Positions 1-6,191 of a DNA stretch of 11,067 nucleotides are shown here, piece after piece. Every line of letters starts with the position of its first letter. Position 1 is the first letter of the stretch. The translations under genes and the position numbers were made by a program. Source of the stretch: CAYPHJ01 sp964410485 (GTDB taxonomy: Bacteria > Desulfobacterota > Binatia > UBA9968); contig CAYPHJ010000129.1 of NCBI GenBank assembly GCA_964410485.1, forward strand, positions 1 to 11,067. The letters run 5' to 3'. The notes under the pieces were generated by a model that was not told the DNA's origin, ran no database searches, and saw nothing but the letters and a program-made list of their open reading frames with translations.

Positions 1-147
1 GAATCTGCTTGTTCTCGGCTTCGAACGGGTCAAAAAACAAAAGCAGATCCTTCACTTCGTTCAGGATGACAGTCCTGATATGTGGGGCAAGGGCATTCAT
101 TTTCATTCTCTGTGAGCGAGCGTAAGCTCATGAAACACTTCGTGGCA
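1..147. repeat. Dispersed intergenic repeat, copy 1 (cut by window start)
   Basis: This stretch aligns base for base, with small gaps, to 10101-10264 in the same orientation. Both copies share the opening GAATCTGCTTGTTCTCGGCT, a middle hairpin TCAGGA..TCCTGA, and the ending CATGAAACACTTCGTGG. Arms ATCTGCTT (3-10) and AAGCAGAT (41-48) can also pair, so the element is structured. It contains no credible gene; short ORFs through it are by-products of the repeat. Copy 2 carries about 24 extra bases in the middle. Confidence 0.85.
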
Positions 148-158
148 ACTAATGAGTT

Positions 159-196
159 CCCTCGCCCGCTTGCGGGAGAGGGCGAGGGTGAGGGTG
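159..196. repeat. REP-like palindrome with GAGGGTGAGGGTG tail
   Basis: Arms 159-169 (CCCTCGCCCGC) and 172-182 (GCGGGAGAGGG) pair with one mismatch around a two-base TT centre, followed by a GAGGGTGAGGGTG tail. This is the layout of REP-type elements common in environmental bacterial genomes. It lies between the dispersed repeat and the IS110 remnant. A role in transcript termination or supercoiling is possible but not shown. Confidence 0.6.
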
Positions 197-239
197 AACA
201 GCTCTCGAAATGCGCCCTCATCCTGTCCTTATATTACTC

Positions 240-1402
240 CTGTTGAAGAATTTATAGAGAAGAACATTGTATGTGACACCGATTTCAACGAGCTTGCTGG
301 TATGAGGACCAATCCTGCCCAATGCCCATTGTGAGGATTTGGAGAAGACTGTCCCGACCAGTGAGAGAACGGAGCAAAAGGTTCAATAGAAAGTTGTCCC
401 CTGGAGGACCGATATAAGGCAAACTTTCCGTTCACCGCTATTGGAATTGGAAACACATTTCTGAGGAGGAGAGTCCAAAAGTGAGGCGATATTATTTGGG
501 AGTGGATTGGGCTGATGAGTTTCATCAGGTTTGGGTGAGCGATCCAGAAGGCAACAAAGTAGCCGAGATAAAACTTGTTCAGCAGCCGCAGCCGATGGCC
601 GAATTCGGTCGCTGGCTGCATGAGAAAAAGGCTCACGGCACAGAGCTGTGGGCGGCGATCGAAACGCCTCAGGGGCGGATTGTGGATTTTCTGTTGGACC
701 ACGGCGTTGTGGTCTACCCGGTTAATCCCAAGGCTCTGGATCGGGGCCGAGACCGCTTTCGCATGAGCCAATCCAAGAGCGATTTGTTTGATGCCTTCGT
801 GCTGGCAGAGTTTTTGAGAACGGGATCATGCCCGTTTGCGACCGCTTGAGCCAAATTCGGTTCAAGCTCAAGAACTTAAGCTGCTCACCCGGGATCACTA
901 TCGGTTGGTGCGGCACAAAACGAGGTTGGTCAATCTGCTCGATCGGACGCTTAAAGAGTACTATCCTCGGCCTCTGGAGGTCTTTGATCTGCAAACAAAG
1001 ATCGGCTTGGATTTTCTTCAGCAATATCCCACTCCTCAGGCTCTCTCTCGGCTTAGCCGAAAACGGTGGAAGCAATTTTCTCAACGAGAACACCATCTTG
1101 GAGAAGAGCGCTCCAAGGAGCTTTGGGAGAAACTGCATCAGCCACAACTGCCGATTCCTGAGCACGTCGTCAGAGCCAAAGCGCAACTTGTTGGAGTCCT
1201 TGTCGTTCAGCTCCGAGACCTTATGCAAGCCGTGAACACTTATGAGGAAAAGATCGAAGATTTTTTCGCCGCTATGCCGGCAGCTAAGCTGGTTGAGAAG
1301 CTGCCGGGAGGTAAAAGCGGAACCATTGTGCCGCTCTTGTGGGCTGAGTTGGGAGATGCCAAAACTCGCTGGCAATCGTTTCGCCACCTTCAGGCTGAGG
1401 GG
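240..1402 (+). mobile_element. IS110-family insertion sequence remnant, right end missing
   Basis: The element has the IS110 plan: a left non-coding stretch of roughly 240 bases, then one transposase gene beginning at 481. The right end is gone, because the transposase homology stops near 1400 and is directly followed by ftsH sequence on the opposite strand. IS110 elements lack terminal inverted repeats, so the left edge (about 230-245) is only estimated from where the REP-like sequence ends. The frameshift and missing 3' end make it non-autonomous. Confidence 0.75.
241..480 (+). ncRNA. Candidate bridge-RNA region of the IS110 left end
   Basis: IS110-subgroup elements are known to encode a structured bridge RNA in the non-coding end upstream of the recombinase. 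Here 240 non-coding bases precede the transposase and hold a clear stem-loop: AATCCT (311-316) pairs with AGGATT (334-339), and within it CAAT (320-323) pairs with ATTG (328-331) around GCCC. CC 309-310 and GG 341-342 extend the stem past a bulged T. I could not identify the donor- and target-binding loops, so this is a positional and structural suggestion. Confidence 0.3.
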
Positions 1403-1405
1403 TGA
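481..1405 (+). pseudogene. IS110-family transposase, frameshifted and 3'-truncated
   Basis: A GTG start at 481 follows a GAGGAGGAGAG ribosome site at 463-473. Residues 1-115 form the DEDD/RuvC-like N-terminal domain, with likely catalytic residues D9 (GVDWAD), E61 (AIETPQG), D101 and D104 (KSDLFDA). The frame then ends at a TGA at 847. Homology resumes in the +1 frame (LRPLEPNSVQAQELKLLTRD) and runs to 1405 through the coiled-coil linker and the start of the Transposase_20 domain (LPGGKSGTIVPLLWAELGD). Removing one T from TTT at 835-837 would give a continuous reading through TGSCPLRPLEPNS, so a single-base insertion explains the break. The C-terminal part with the catalytic serine is absent. 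It should be inactive. Family assignment is firm; the exact shift base is inferred. Confidence 0.88.
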
Positions 1406-1580
1406 TGCTGCCTACGGTTGCCTCCTCGACCACAAGATCTGTGACCAAGTTTTGCTTCACCAGTACCTTGAATTGGCTATAGGTGATTATTTCGGAGCGA
1501 GAATCGGGGAGCAAGGTATGGAGCGCGATGAGAATAGCGAATACCATGATGAAGTACCAAAGTGCAGTTTTCTGTTCCAT
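1405..1580 (-). pseudogene. ftsH: 5' fragment of ftsH (membrane-anchored AAA+ zinc protease)
   Basis: Reading leftward from the ATG at 1580, the protein begins with a short polar stretch, one transmembrane helix (about residues 5-24, ALWYFIMVFAILIALHTLL), then ITYSQFKVLVKQNLVTDLVV. This matches the N-terminal plan of FtsH: helix, then an [I/T]xYSxF motif opening the periplasmic domain. FtsH degrades membrane and regulatory proteins as a hexamer in the inner membrane. After about 58 residues the sequence runs into the IS110 transposase gene in antisense; the second helix, AAA+ module and HEXXH protease domain are missing. The frame stays open to about 1284, giving a potential 98-residue hybrid. 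GGAG lies 10 bases upstream of the ATG, and a strong sigma-54 promoter stands further upstream. The FtsH call rests on the short N-terminal match alone. Confidence 0.7.
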
Positions 1581-1631
1581 GTTCAGTAGGCTCCGGTAGT
1601 ATAAGTGGGTTGCATCTTTATTAAACGATGG

Positions 1632-1647
1632 GCAAGTGCCGTGCCAA
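1632..1647 (-). promoter_or_regulatory. Sigma-54 (-24/-12) promoter of the ftsH fragment
   Basis: On the minus strand the site reads TTGGCACG-GCAC-TTGCC. This matches TGGCACG-N4-TTGC at all 11 fixed positions, with GG (1645-1644) and GC (1633-1632) separated by the required 10 bases. The expected transcript start is near 1620, about 40 bases before the ATG at 1580. Orientation, spacing and distance all fit. It needs RpoN plus an enhancer-binding activator, so the original ftsH copy was probably a conditionally induced one. Confidence 0.85.
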
Positions 1648-2078
1648 CAGAAGCAGCACGATCCGCTGTTTACGATGAAGCCAAAATTCCACCTGTTCGG
1701 CAGGCCCCCTCTCAGGCCTTGTTACTTTCCATTTCGCAGGAATGAGAACCGACCTGAGGGGTTTTTAGAAGAAATGACAGCTACTTCGTCATGTTGAAAG
1801 GTGCTTATAAAGTGGTGTTCGGCGAGTCGGGTCACGTTTTCACAGGCGCGTTGTCGATAAGCCGGAGCGTTTCAGTTTTTCGCTCAGTCCTATGGCAGAT
1901 ATCCGCCGGGGGTTCGTACGCCTCAATAGGACCTGTTGATCGACCACCGCGGGCTCGACGGCTGTCCGGGCGATGGCCGTTGCTCTGTATCGGCTAACAA
2001 TGAGACTTCGGTCAAGCAGTGCCCACTTGTGACCAAACCTGCCGATGCGGTTTAGCATTTGCCCGACCGAACTTCATC

Positions 2079-2111
2079 AAAAAAAAAATTGTCTTGTTTT
2101 TTATTTTTTTT
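2079..2111. other. A-tract / T-tract, probable curved DNA
   Basis: Ten consecutive A (2079-2088) are followed by T runs at 2097-2102 and 2104-2111 in otherwise mixed sequence. Such phased A/T tracts bend DNA and act as UP-like or nucleoid-protein binding elements. It stands about 210 bases upstream of the glycosyltransferase start and may support its promoter, but I cannot assign a clear -35/-10 pair. Confidence 0.4.
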
Positions 2112-2304
2112 GAGATAAACGTCCCGTTGTCCATGGCGTGCGTGAGCTGAATTAGACTCATTAAGGCGAGACGCGCCGTATAGCTGACCTTCGTCGAGTT
2201 CGCGTCCGTCAAACCTTGACGACTCACCCTAGCTCCGCAGTTGACCATAGGTGACGGCTGTCCTGGTATTCATGCTGACACTTTGGCAGTTCACAAACGG
2301 ACTG

Positions 2305-2320
2305 AAAGGAGGCAAGGAGG
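2305..2320 (+). promoter_or_regulatory. Tandem ribosome binding sites that set the glycosyltransferase start
   Basis: AAAGGAGG at 2305-2312 ends 9 bases before the ATG at 2322 and is the best-placed site. A second AAGGAGG at 2314-2320 leaves only one base before the ATG, too close to serve it. The frame is open further upstream to a TTG at 2241, which has no comparable site, so 2322 is the chosen start. Confidence 0.7.
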
Positions 2321-2321
2321 G

Positions 2322-3653
2322 ATGGAGCCAGAACGCATACGTCCTGAGAACACTCAGTTTGTGATTCTCTGCTTCGAGGGTCCGGACGGTTACGCCATGG
2401 CAGGAGGTCTGGGCGTTCGCATCGTGAATCTTGCCACCACGCTCGCCGGAATGGGGTTTATCACGCACCAATTTTTTGTCGGTGATCCGAAGTTGCCTGG
2501 AGTGGAAAGGTTTGCCGGCGCTAATCTCTTGCTGCACCGCTGGTGCCAGTGGATCAGCGAGTACTATCCTGCGGGTGTGTACGAAGGAGAAAACGAAAAA
2601 TTTTCTGACTTTAACGACTCCATTCCAGGCTTTGTAACAGACAATATTATCGTGCCGGCAGCCGCCGAGGGTAAATTGACCGTGGTGTTAGGGGAGGAGT
2701 GGCACACCGCCGAGGCAATATGCAGGCTGCATGATATTTTAGCTTTACGAGGCTGCCGCGACAAAGCTATCCTTTTCTGGAATGTGAACAATACTTTTTC
2801 GTTTCACCGGATCTCGTGGAACCGTTTGAAGTCTGCCGCGACGATCACCACCGTAAGTCGCTACATGAAACATGTGCTGTGGGGCATGGGAGTCAATCCT
2901 TTCGTTATCCCGAACGGTATCCCTAGCACTTTGTTGCGTGCCGTAAGCAAAGAACAAGTGGAAAGCGTCAGGCGGAGTCTCGATGCCGATGTCATTTTGA
3001 GCAAGGTGGCCCGGTGGGACCCGGCTAAAGGATGGGATAGCGCAGTGGAGGCGGTCCGGCGGCTTAAAGACAGGGGGATCAGGACCACTCTCCTGGCGCG
3101 CGGCGGCTCAGAGCCCCATGGAGATCAAATCCGGTACAAAGCTCGCTCATTAGGTCTCAAGGTAACCGAAGCGACACTCGATCCGGTTAAACAAAGCTAC
3201 CTGGGCGCGCTTCGGAAAGCGGCTCCTGCGGATATCATTGATCTCCGCTTTCCGGTCCCGCTGGAGTTTCTGCGCATCATTTACCGAGCTTGCAATGCCG
3301 TCCTTGCCAATAGCGGTCACGAGCCTTTTGGGATCGTTGGGTTGGAGACAATGGCGGTTGGCGGCATAGCGTTTACCGGATGCACCGGCGAAGACTATGC
3401 GATCCCGTATATCAACGCTTTTGTTATGGACACTGGCGACCCTCGTGAGATCGAGAGTTCGCTGCTTTATCTCAGGGAGTTTCCGGAAGAAGAGGCGAAG
3501 GTTCGGAGAAGGGCTAAAGCAACCGCGCGTTACTTTACCTGGGAGTATTCGGGAAAAAATTTGATTAGCAAGCTCGAGCACCAAGCTCGACTCCAGGGCC
3601 TCATCGCTCCAGATCCAAGCGATGTCCTCATTGCGAACGCAGCAGCAGCGTGA
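2322..3653 (+). CDS. GT-B fold glycosyltransferase, GT4 / glycogen-synthase-like
   Basis: The 443-residue product has the two-lobe plan of GT-B retaining glycosyltransferases. The N-terminal lobe opens with AMAGGLGVRIVNLA (GGLG at 28-31), like the acceptor/nucleotide-sugar loop of glycogen and sucrose synthases, and holds EEWHTAE (125-131) with a candidate catalytic-site histidine at 128. The C-terminal lobe begins near IPNGI (196-200), carries RWDPAKGWD (231-239), comparable to the phosphate-binding loop, and ends in a clear EX7E motif, HEPFGIVGLE, with E334 and E342. It should move a sugar from a nucleotide donor in the cytoplasm, perhaps for a glucan, glycoside or envelope glycan; donor and acceptor cannot be read from sequence. 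No signal peptide or membrane helix is seen. It is monocistronic and converges on the kinase gene. Family is secure; substrate is unknown. Confidence 0.88.
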   Translation: MEPERIRPENTQFVILCFEGPDGYAMAGGLGVRIVNLATTLAGMGFITHQFFVGDPKLPGVERFAGANLLLHRWCQWISEYYPAGVYEGENEKFSDFNDSIPGFVTDNIIVPAAAEGKLTVVLGEEWHTAEAICRLHDILALRGCRDKAILFWNVNNTFSFHRISWNRLKSAATITTVSRYMKHVLWGMGVNPFVIPNGIPSTLLRAVSKEQVESVRRSLDADVILSKVARWDPAKGWDSAVEAVRRLKDRGIRTTLLARGGSEPHGDQIRYKARSLGLKVTEATLDPVKQSYLGALRKAAPADIIDLRFPVPLEFLRIIYRACNAVLANSGHEPFGIVGLETMAVGGIAFTGCTGEDYAIPYINAFVMDTGDPREIESSLLYLREFPEEEAKVRRRAKATARYFTWEYSGKNLISKLEHQARLQGLIAPDPSDVLIANAAAA

Positions 3654-3830
3654 AAACAGTTCACGAAACTCGAAATTCCAATTTCGAAAGAAATCCGAAT
3701 GATGAAATGGGGCGTATTCCAAGCAAATTTGTTTTAGATTTTGAGTTTGGGCATTTTCGATTTGTTTCGGATTTCGAGCTTCGGATTTCGGATTTTGATT
3801 GGCAGCGGTCAAAGAGCTTCTCCTGCCAAA
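3654..3830. repeat. Inverted-repeat-rich spacer between convergent genes
   Basis: This gap is built from degenerate words related to TTTCGGATTTCG and its complement. A near-perfect hairpin, CGAAATT-CC-AATTTCG, lies at 3671-3686. AAATCCGAAT near 3691-3700 is complementary in sense to repeated TTTCGGATTTCG near 3766-3793, so the two halves can fold on each other. CGTGAA/TTCACG overlaps the glycosyltransferase stop. Such words recur as intergenic repeats in many environmental genomes. Its position between two gene ends suggests a bidirectional transcription stop, though no clean T tract follows. Confidence 0.55.
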
Positions 3831-5429
3831 TCAGTTCGAACGGGAAAGAGCCCGGCGCAGAGCATCCAGAACCTCATCAGCTATCACGTCGGGATCGCGC
3901 TCGGTGTCCACGATGATCCGTTTGGAGTTCGGGATGTCGTCCAACGGCGCAAACTCCTGTCGCTGCCGTAAATACACGGCCGTTGTGGCGTCGGAAACTT
4001 CGCCGGGGTGTTGCTCGCGCTTTTTTAAGCGCTCGAGCGTTTTTTCCTCGTTGGCTCGGCATTCGACAAAGAGGATAGGCACCTGCCGCCGTGCCGAGAG
4101 CTCCACAAACTGCCGCCGGTGCGCCGGATTCTTGAAGGTGGCATCGACAATGACTCCTTTAGCTAACTTTAGCGAGGCTTCGCTTTGTTTCAGAAGGGCA
4201 TCGTAGGTAAGGGCATTAAAGGCATCATGATAAATGCCCTTGCCGTATTCGTCTGTCCGGTGCCTTGCCAGGGGAACGCCTGCGAGCGTCTTACGAATAA
4301 CGTCCGAGTTGAGGATCTGGTACCCTGTACGGTCGCCCAGTGCGCGCGCAACCGTCGATTTTCCGGACGCGACCAGTCCGCAGACAATCACAAGGGCGGG
4401 AGCCCAGGCATCGCTCACATATTGGTAAGCCAATTGAAAGTAGCGGCGCGCGCGGCTCCTGGATTCCGCGCGCTCGTCCGCGGGCACCTCTGATTCCTCG
4501 CTTTTGAGCGTTTCAACTTTCCCCCGGACACAGGCTCTGTAGCTCTTGTATAGCGGTAGTAGGCGGAAAAGTTCGGGGTCACCGCTGAGCTTCTGAAAAG
4601 ACGCAGCGAAGTGCTCTGAAAGCAACGGGGCTCCGAGAAAATCCAAATCCATCGAAAGAAATGCAATCTCCGAGGCTACGTCGCAGTAACGAAACTCCTC
4701 GTTGAACTCAATGCAATCAAAGATAATAGGGTCATCCTCGAGGCAGATGTGTTCCGCTCTGAGGTCGCCATGCAACTCTCTGACGCGACCCTCTCTCACT
4801 CTGGCCGCCAGAAGGTCCCCGTGTTGGGCGAAAAAATTGGCATTGTAGTTCTGGACGGCGCGGAATTGCTTGTCGGTGAGGCTCGCCCCGACCAGCGGCT
4901 GGATCTCTCGCAGGTTCTTTTCCAAGCTTCGCCGGATAACGTCCGAAGATCCATATACGAGGGCGCGGTCGGTCGCCGCAATGGCACAAAAATTAGCCAG
5001 CTTCATCGCTATTCGCTCGCAGTCTTCTTCGCGAGCTTTTCCTTCCGTGACCAGGCGGTGGAAAAAACAATCCTCGGGCAGCCGCCACATCTTCACTGCG
5101 TATTCCACCACTTGTCGTTCTTCAGGGAGAGAATCTATCAACGCAAAGCGTTCTCCGCGGTTCCCGATGGCGACCACGCCGAGGTAAACAGTGGGCGCAA
5201 GGCGGCGGTTGAGGCGGATTTCCTCGTGGCAAAAGTGGCGACGTTTCTCGAGCGTTGAGTAATCTAGAAATGGAAAACGGACTGCTTTTTTGATCTTGTA
5301 AACGTAATCGCCGGCGAGAAGGACATACGAGATGTGGGTTTGCCGAAGCTCGACCGAGTTGGGGCGGTCCGGGTAAAAATCGGGTCGCATCATGGCTTGG
5401 ATAAAAGCCGGCAAGGAATCAATGGCCAT
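3831..5429 (-). CDS. Bifunctional APH-like / P-loop kinase (AAA_33) protein
   Basis: The 532-residue product joins two kinase-type domains. Residues about 1-320 resemble aminoglycoside-phosphotransferase-like small-molecule kinases: a YKIKK lysine region (44-48), the catalytic loop HGDLRAEH (220-227) and the metal-binding IIFDCIEF (235-242). Residues about 345-532 form a P-loop NTPase/kinase with GLVASGKST (351-359), LNSDVIRK (373-380) and VDATF (428-432), as in AAA_33 and zeta-toxin-like kinases. This fused architecture is widespread, often beside universal stress protein genes; its substrate is not established and antibiotic resistance should not be assumed. The ATG at 5429 is preferred because GGAG lies 8 bases upstream; the two in-frame GTGs just before it (5432, 5435) are too close to it. 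A consensus sigma-54 promoter at 5504-5518 predicts a leader of about 63 bases. Confidence 0.9.
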   Translation of the reverse strand: MAIDSLPAFIQAMMRPDFYPDRPNSVELRQTHISYVLLAGDYVYKIKKAVRFPFLDYSTLEKRRHFCHEEIRLNRRLAPTVYLGVVAIGNRGERFALIDSLPEERQVVEYAVKMWRLPEDCFFHRLVTEGKAREEDCERIAMKLANFCAIAATDRALVYGSSDVIRRSLEKNLREIQPLVGASLTDKQFRAVQNYNANFFAQHGDLLAARVREGRVRELHGDLRAEHICLEDDPIIFDCIEFNEEFRYCDVASEIAFLSMDLDFLGAPLLSEHFAASFQKLSGDPELFRLLPLYKSYRACVRGKVETLKSEESEVPADERAESRSRARRYFQLAYQYVSDAWAPALVIVCGLVASGKSTVARALGDRTGYQILNSDVIRKTLAGVPLARHRTDEYGKGIYHDAFNALTYDALLKQSEASLKLAKGVIVDATFKNPAHRRQFVELSARRQVPILFVECRANEEKTLERLKKREQHPGEVSDATTAVYLRQRQEFAPLDDIPNSKRIIVDTERDPDVIADEVLDALRRALSRSN

Positions 5430-5502
5430 CACCACTTCTCCAGCTATGAGATCTTGAGGCCGCGTTACAATGTTGTCAGGTTATGACGGCTGAATCTATG
5501 TG

Positions 5503-5518
5503 CGCAAGTCGCGTGCCA
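5503..5518 (-). promoter_or_regulatory. Sigma-54 (-24/-12) promoter of the kinase gene
   Basis: The minus strand reads TGGCACG-CGAC-TTGCG, an exact match at all 11 fixed consensus positions with 10 bases between GG (5517-5516) and GC (5505-5504). Transcription would start near 5492, about 63 bases before the ATG at 5429. Distance and direction fit, and no other gene lies between. Confidence 0.87.
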
Positions 5519-5521
5519 CCA

Positions 5522-5551
5522 GCAATTCCAATGCTCCTTTTGCGGAATTGC
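5522..5551. promoter_or_regulatory. Perfect inverted repeat just upstream of the kinase promoter
   Basis: GCAATTCC (5522-5529) and GGAATTGC (5544-5551) are perfect 8-base inverted arms separated by 14 bases. They sit immediately behind the -24 element, roughly -30 to -60 relative to the predicted start. A dimeric DNA-binding protein could bind here as activator or anti-activator. I found no second copy beside the other sigma-54 promoters, so the role is uncertain. Confidence 0.35.
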
Positions 5552-5622
5552 GAGTGTGACAACGTGATTTTCTCGATTATGAAAAACAGTGAGCATCTGC
5601 AGAGCGACCGGTTACAACGCAA

Positions 5623-5735
5623 CCCCAAGCTTGGGGGATTTGAAGCTTCGGGTTTGAGCCCTTGATCTCTGAATGTCGGTGCTGGTATGAGGAAACGATC
5701 GCAAGGCCTCGAATCAACAAGTAAATACCACGACA
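5623..5735. repeat. Palindrome and repeat-derived block
   Basis: A perfect 14-base palindrome, CCCCAAGCTTGGGG, lies at 5623-5636 and is followed by GAAGCTTCGGGTTTGAGCCC, a word type I recognise from intergenic repeats of other environmental genomes. The last part (AATCAACAAGTAAATACCAC, about 5712-5731) resembles 9864-9882 (AATCGACACGTAAATATCAC), where it again precedes a CACCACGAAG block. No gene is supported. Confidence 0.45.
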
Positions 5736-5740
5736 TCCCA

Positions 5741-5935
5741 GCGCGGCAGAGCCGCAACCAAATGAAGCCACATATTTCACCACGAAGATCGCGAAGAGCA
5801 CGAAGGAAAATAGATGTTGCCCCGAAGGGGCAACAGAAGAAAAGTATTTCTTCGTGGCCTTCGTGTCCTTCGTGGTGAGGCGGTATTTTCTCATTGATTC
5901 AGCAACTTACGACCCGAATGCCTGAAAATTTGCGC
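5741..5935. repeat. Mosaic intergenic repeat, copy 1 (CACCACGAAG type)
   Basis: The block begins with a 25-base segment (5741-5765) whose exact reverse complement is at 9974-9998. It continues with TTTCACCACGAAG and ends with the opposing arm CCTTCGTGTCCTTCGTGGTG (5859-5878), so the whole can fold into a long stem. Inside lies a perfect hairpin, GTTGCCCC-GAA-GGGGCAAC (5816-5834). A further word, ATGCCTGAAAATTT at 5918-5931, recurs with one change at 9805-9818. ORFs through it are by-products of the repeat. Confidence 0.75.
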
Positions 5936-6079
5936 AGATGGAGAAAACTTTCAGCCATAGTAATATCAAGCACACGACCACAAGTGGGATAAGAGAAGAC
6001 ACGGGCGAATGGCGGATAGGCCGTTCACCTTAGAGCGGGAGGCTATAAGCATTTGGGTTTCGGATTTTCGCAAGGCCGC

Positions 6080-6095
6080 TGGCATGTTGATTGCG
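6080..6095 (+). promoter_or_regulatory. Sigma-54 (-24/-12) promoter of the universal stress protein gene
   Basis: CTGGCATG-TTGA-TTGCG matches 10 of the 11 fixed positions (T for C in TGGCACG), with 10 bases between GG (6081-6082) and GC (6093-6094). The expected start is near 6106, about 86 bases before the ATG at 6192. The 5936-6079 stretch upstream holds no gene and could carry activator sites; CTGAAA (5922-5927) and TTTCAG (5949-5954) are complementary arms there. Confidence 0.78.
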
Positions 6096-6191
6096 CAACG
6101 CTTTGCAAATAAAGAGAACGCACGCGGACGAAGGAGTGCTATTAAAGTGGCCGATAGCCGGCTAGGGGCTTCAAATTAGGGAGGCATTACC

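Larger units (their letters stand above)
1581..2321. other. Gene-free region, 741 bases
   Basis: Apart from the sigma-54 promoter at 1632-1647, I see no credible gene. Open frames here (for example 1791-1997 + and 1840-2058 -) lack ribosome sites and resemble no protein I know. An interrupted inverted repeat, ATGAC-N9-GTCAT, lies at 1774-1792, about 130 bases behind the ftsH promoter, where an enhancer site would sit. A weak -24/-12-like match at 2049-2062 has only GG and TTGC. The stretch could hold a gene decayed past recognition. Confidence 0.6.

Noticed and set aside
30..334. Short ORFs rich in Ser-Pro and HPERSEG-like words
   Set aside because: These are translations of the dispersed repeat and the REP-like palindrome, not genes.
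229..771. Long minus-strand ORF of 180 codons
   Set aside because: It is antisense to the IS110 left end and transposase and has no family resemblance or ribosome site; the plus-strand transposase explains the sequence.
825..850. Programmed ribosomal frameshift in the transposase
   Set aside because: IS110 transposases are normally single-frame, there is no slippery heptamer here, and the gene is also truncated, so mutation is the simpler explanation.
1702..1766. Possible terminator ending in CCTGAGGGGTTTTT
   Set aside because: The pairing partner CCCCTCTCAGG needs a two-base bulge and a loop of about 35 bases, and no plus-strand gene precedes it.
2049..2062. GG-N10-GC match upstream of the glycosyltransferase
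   Set aside because: Only GG and TTGC fit; the -24 block CGGTTTA is far from consensus and the site is about 260 bases from the start codon.
1791..2248. ORFs at 1791-1997 (+), 1840-2058 (-) and 2012-2248 (-)
   Set aside because: They overlap one another on opposite strands, lack ribosome sites and resemble nothing I know.
5577..5894. Minus-strand ORF of 105 codons with TTKDTKATKK
   Set aside because: This is the well-known translation of CACCACGAAG-type repeats and spans the fold-back element.
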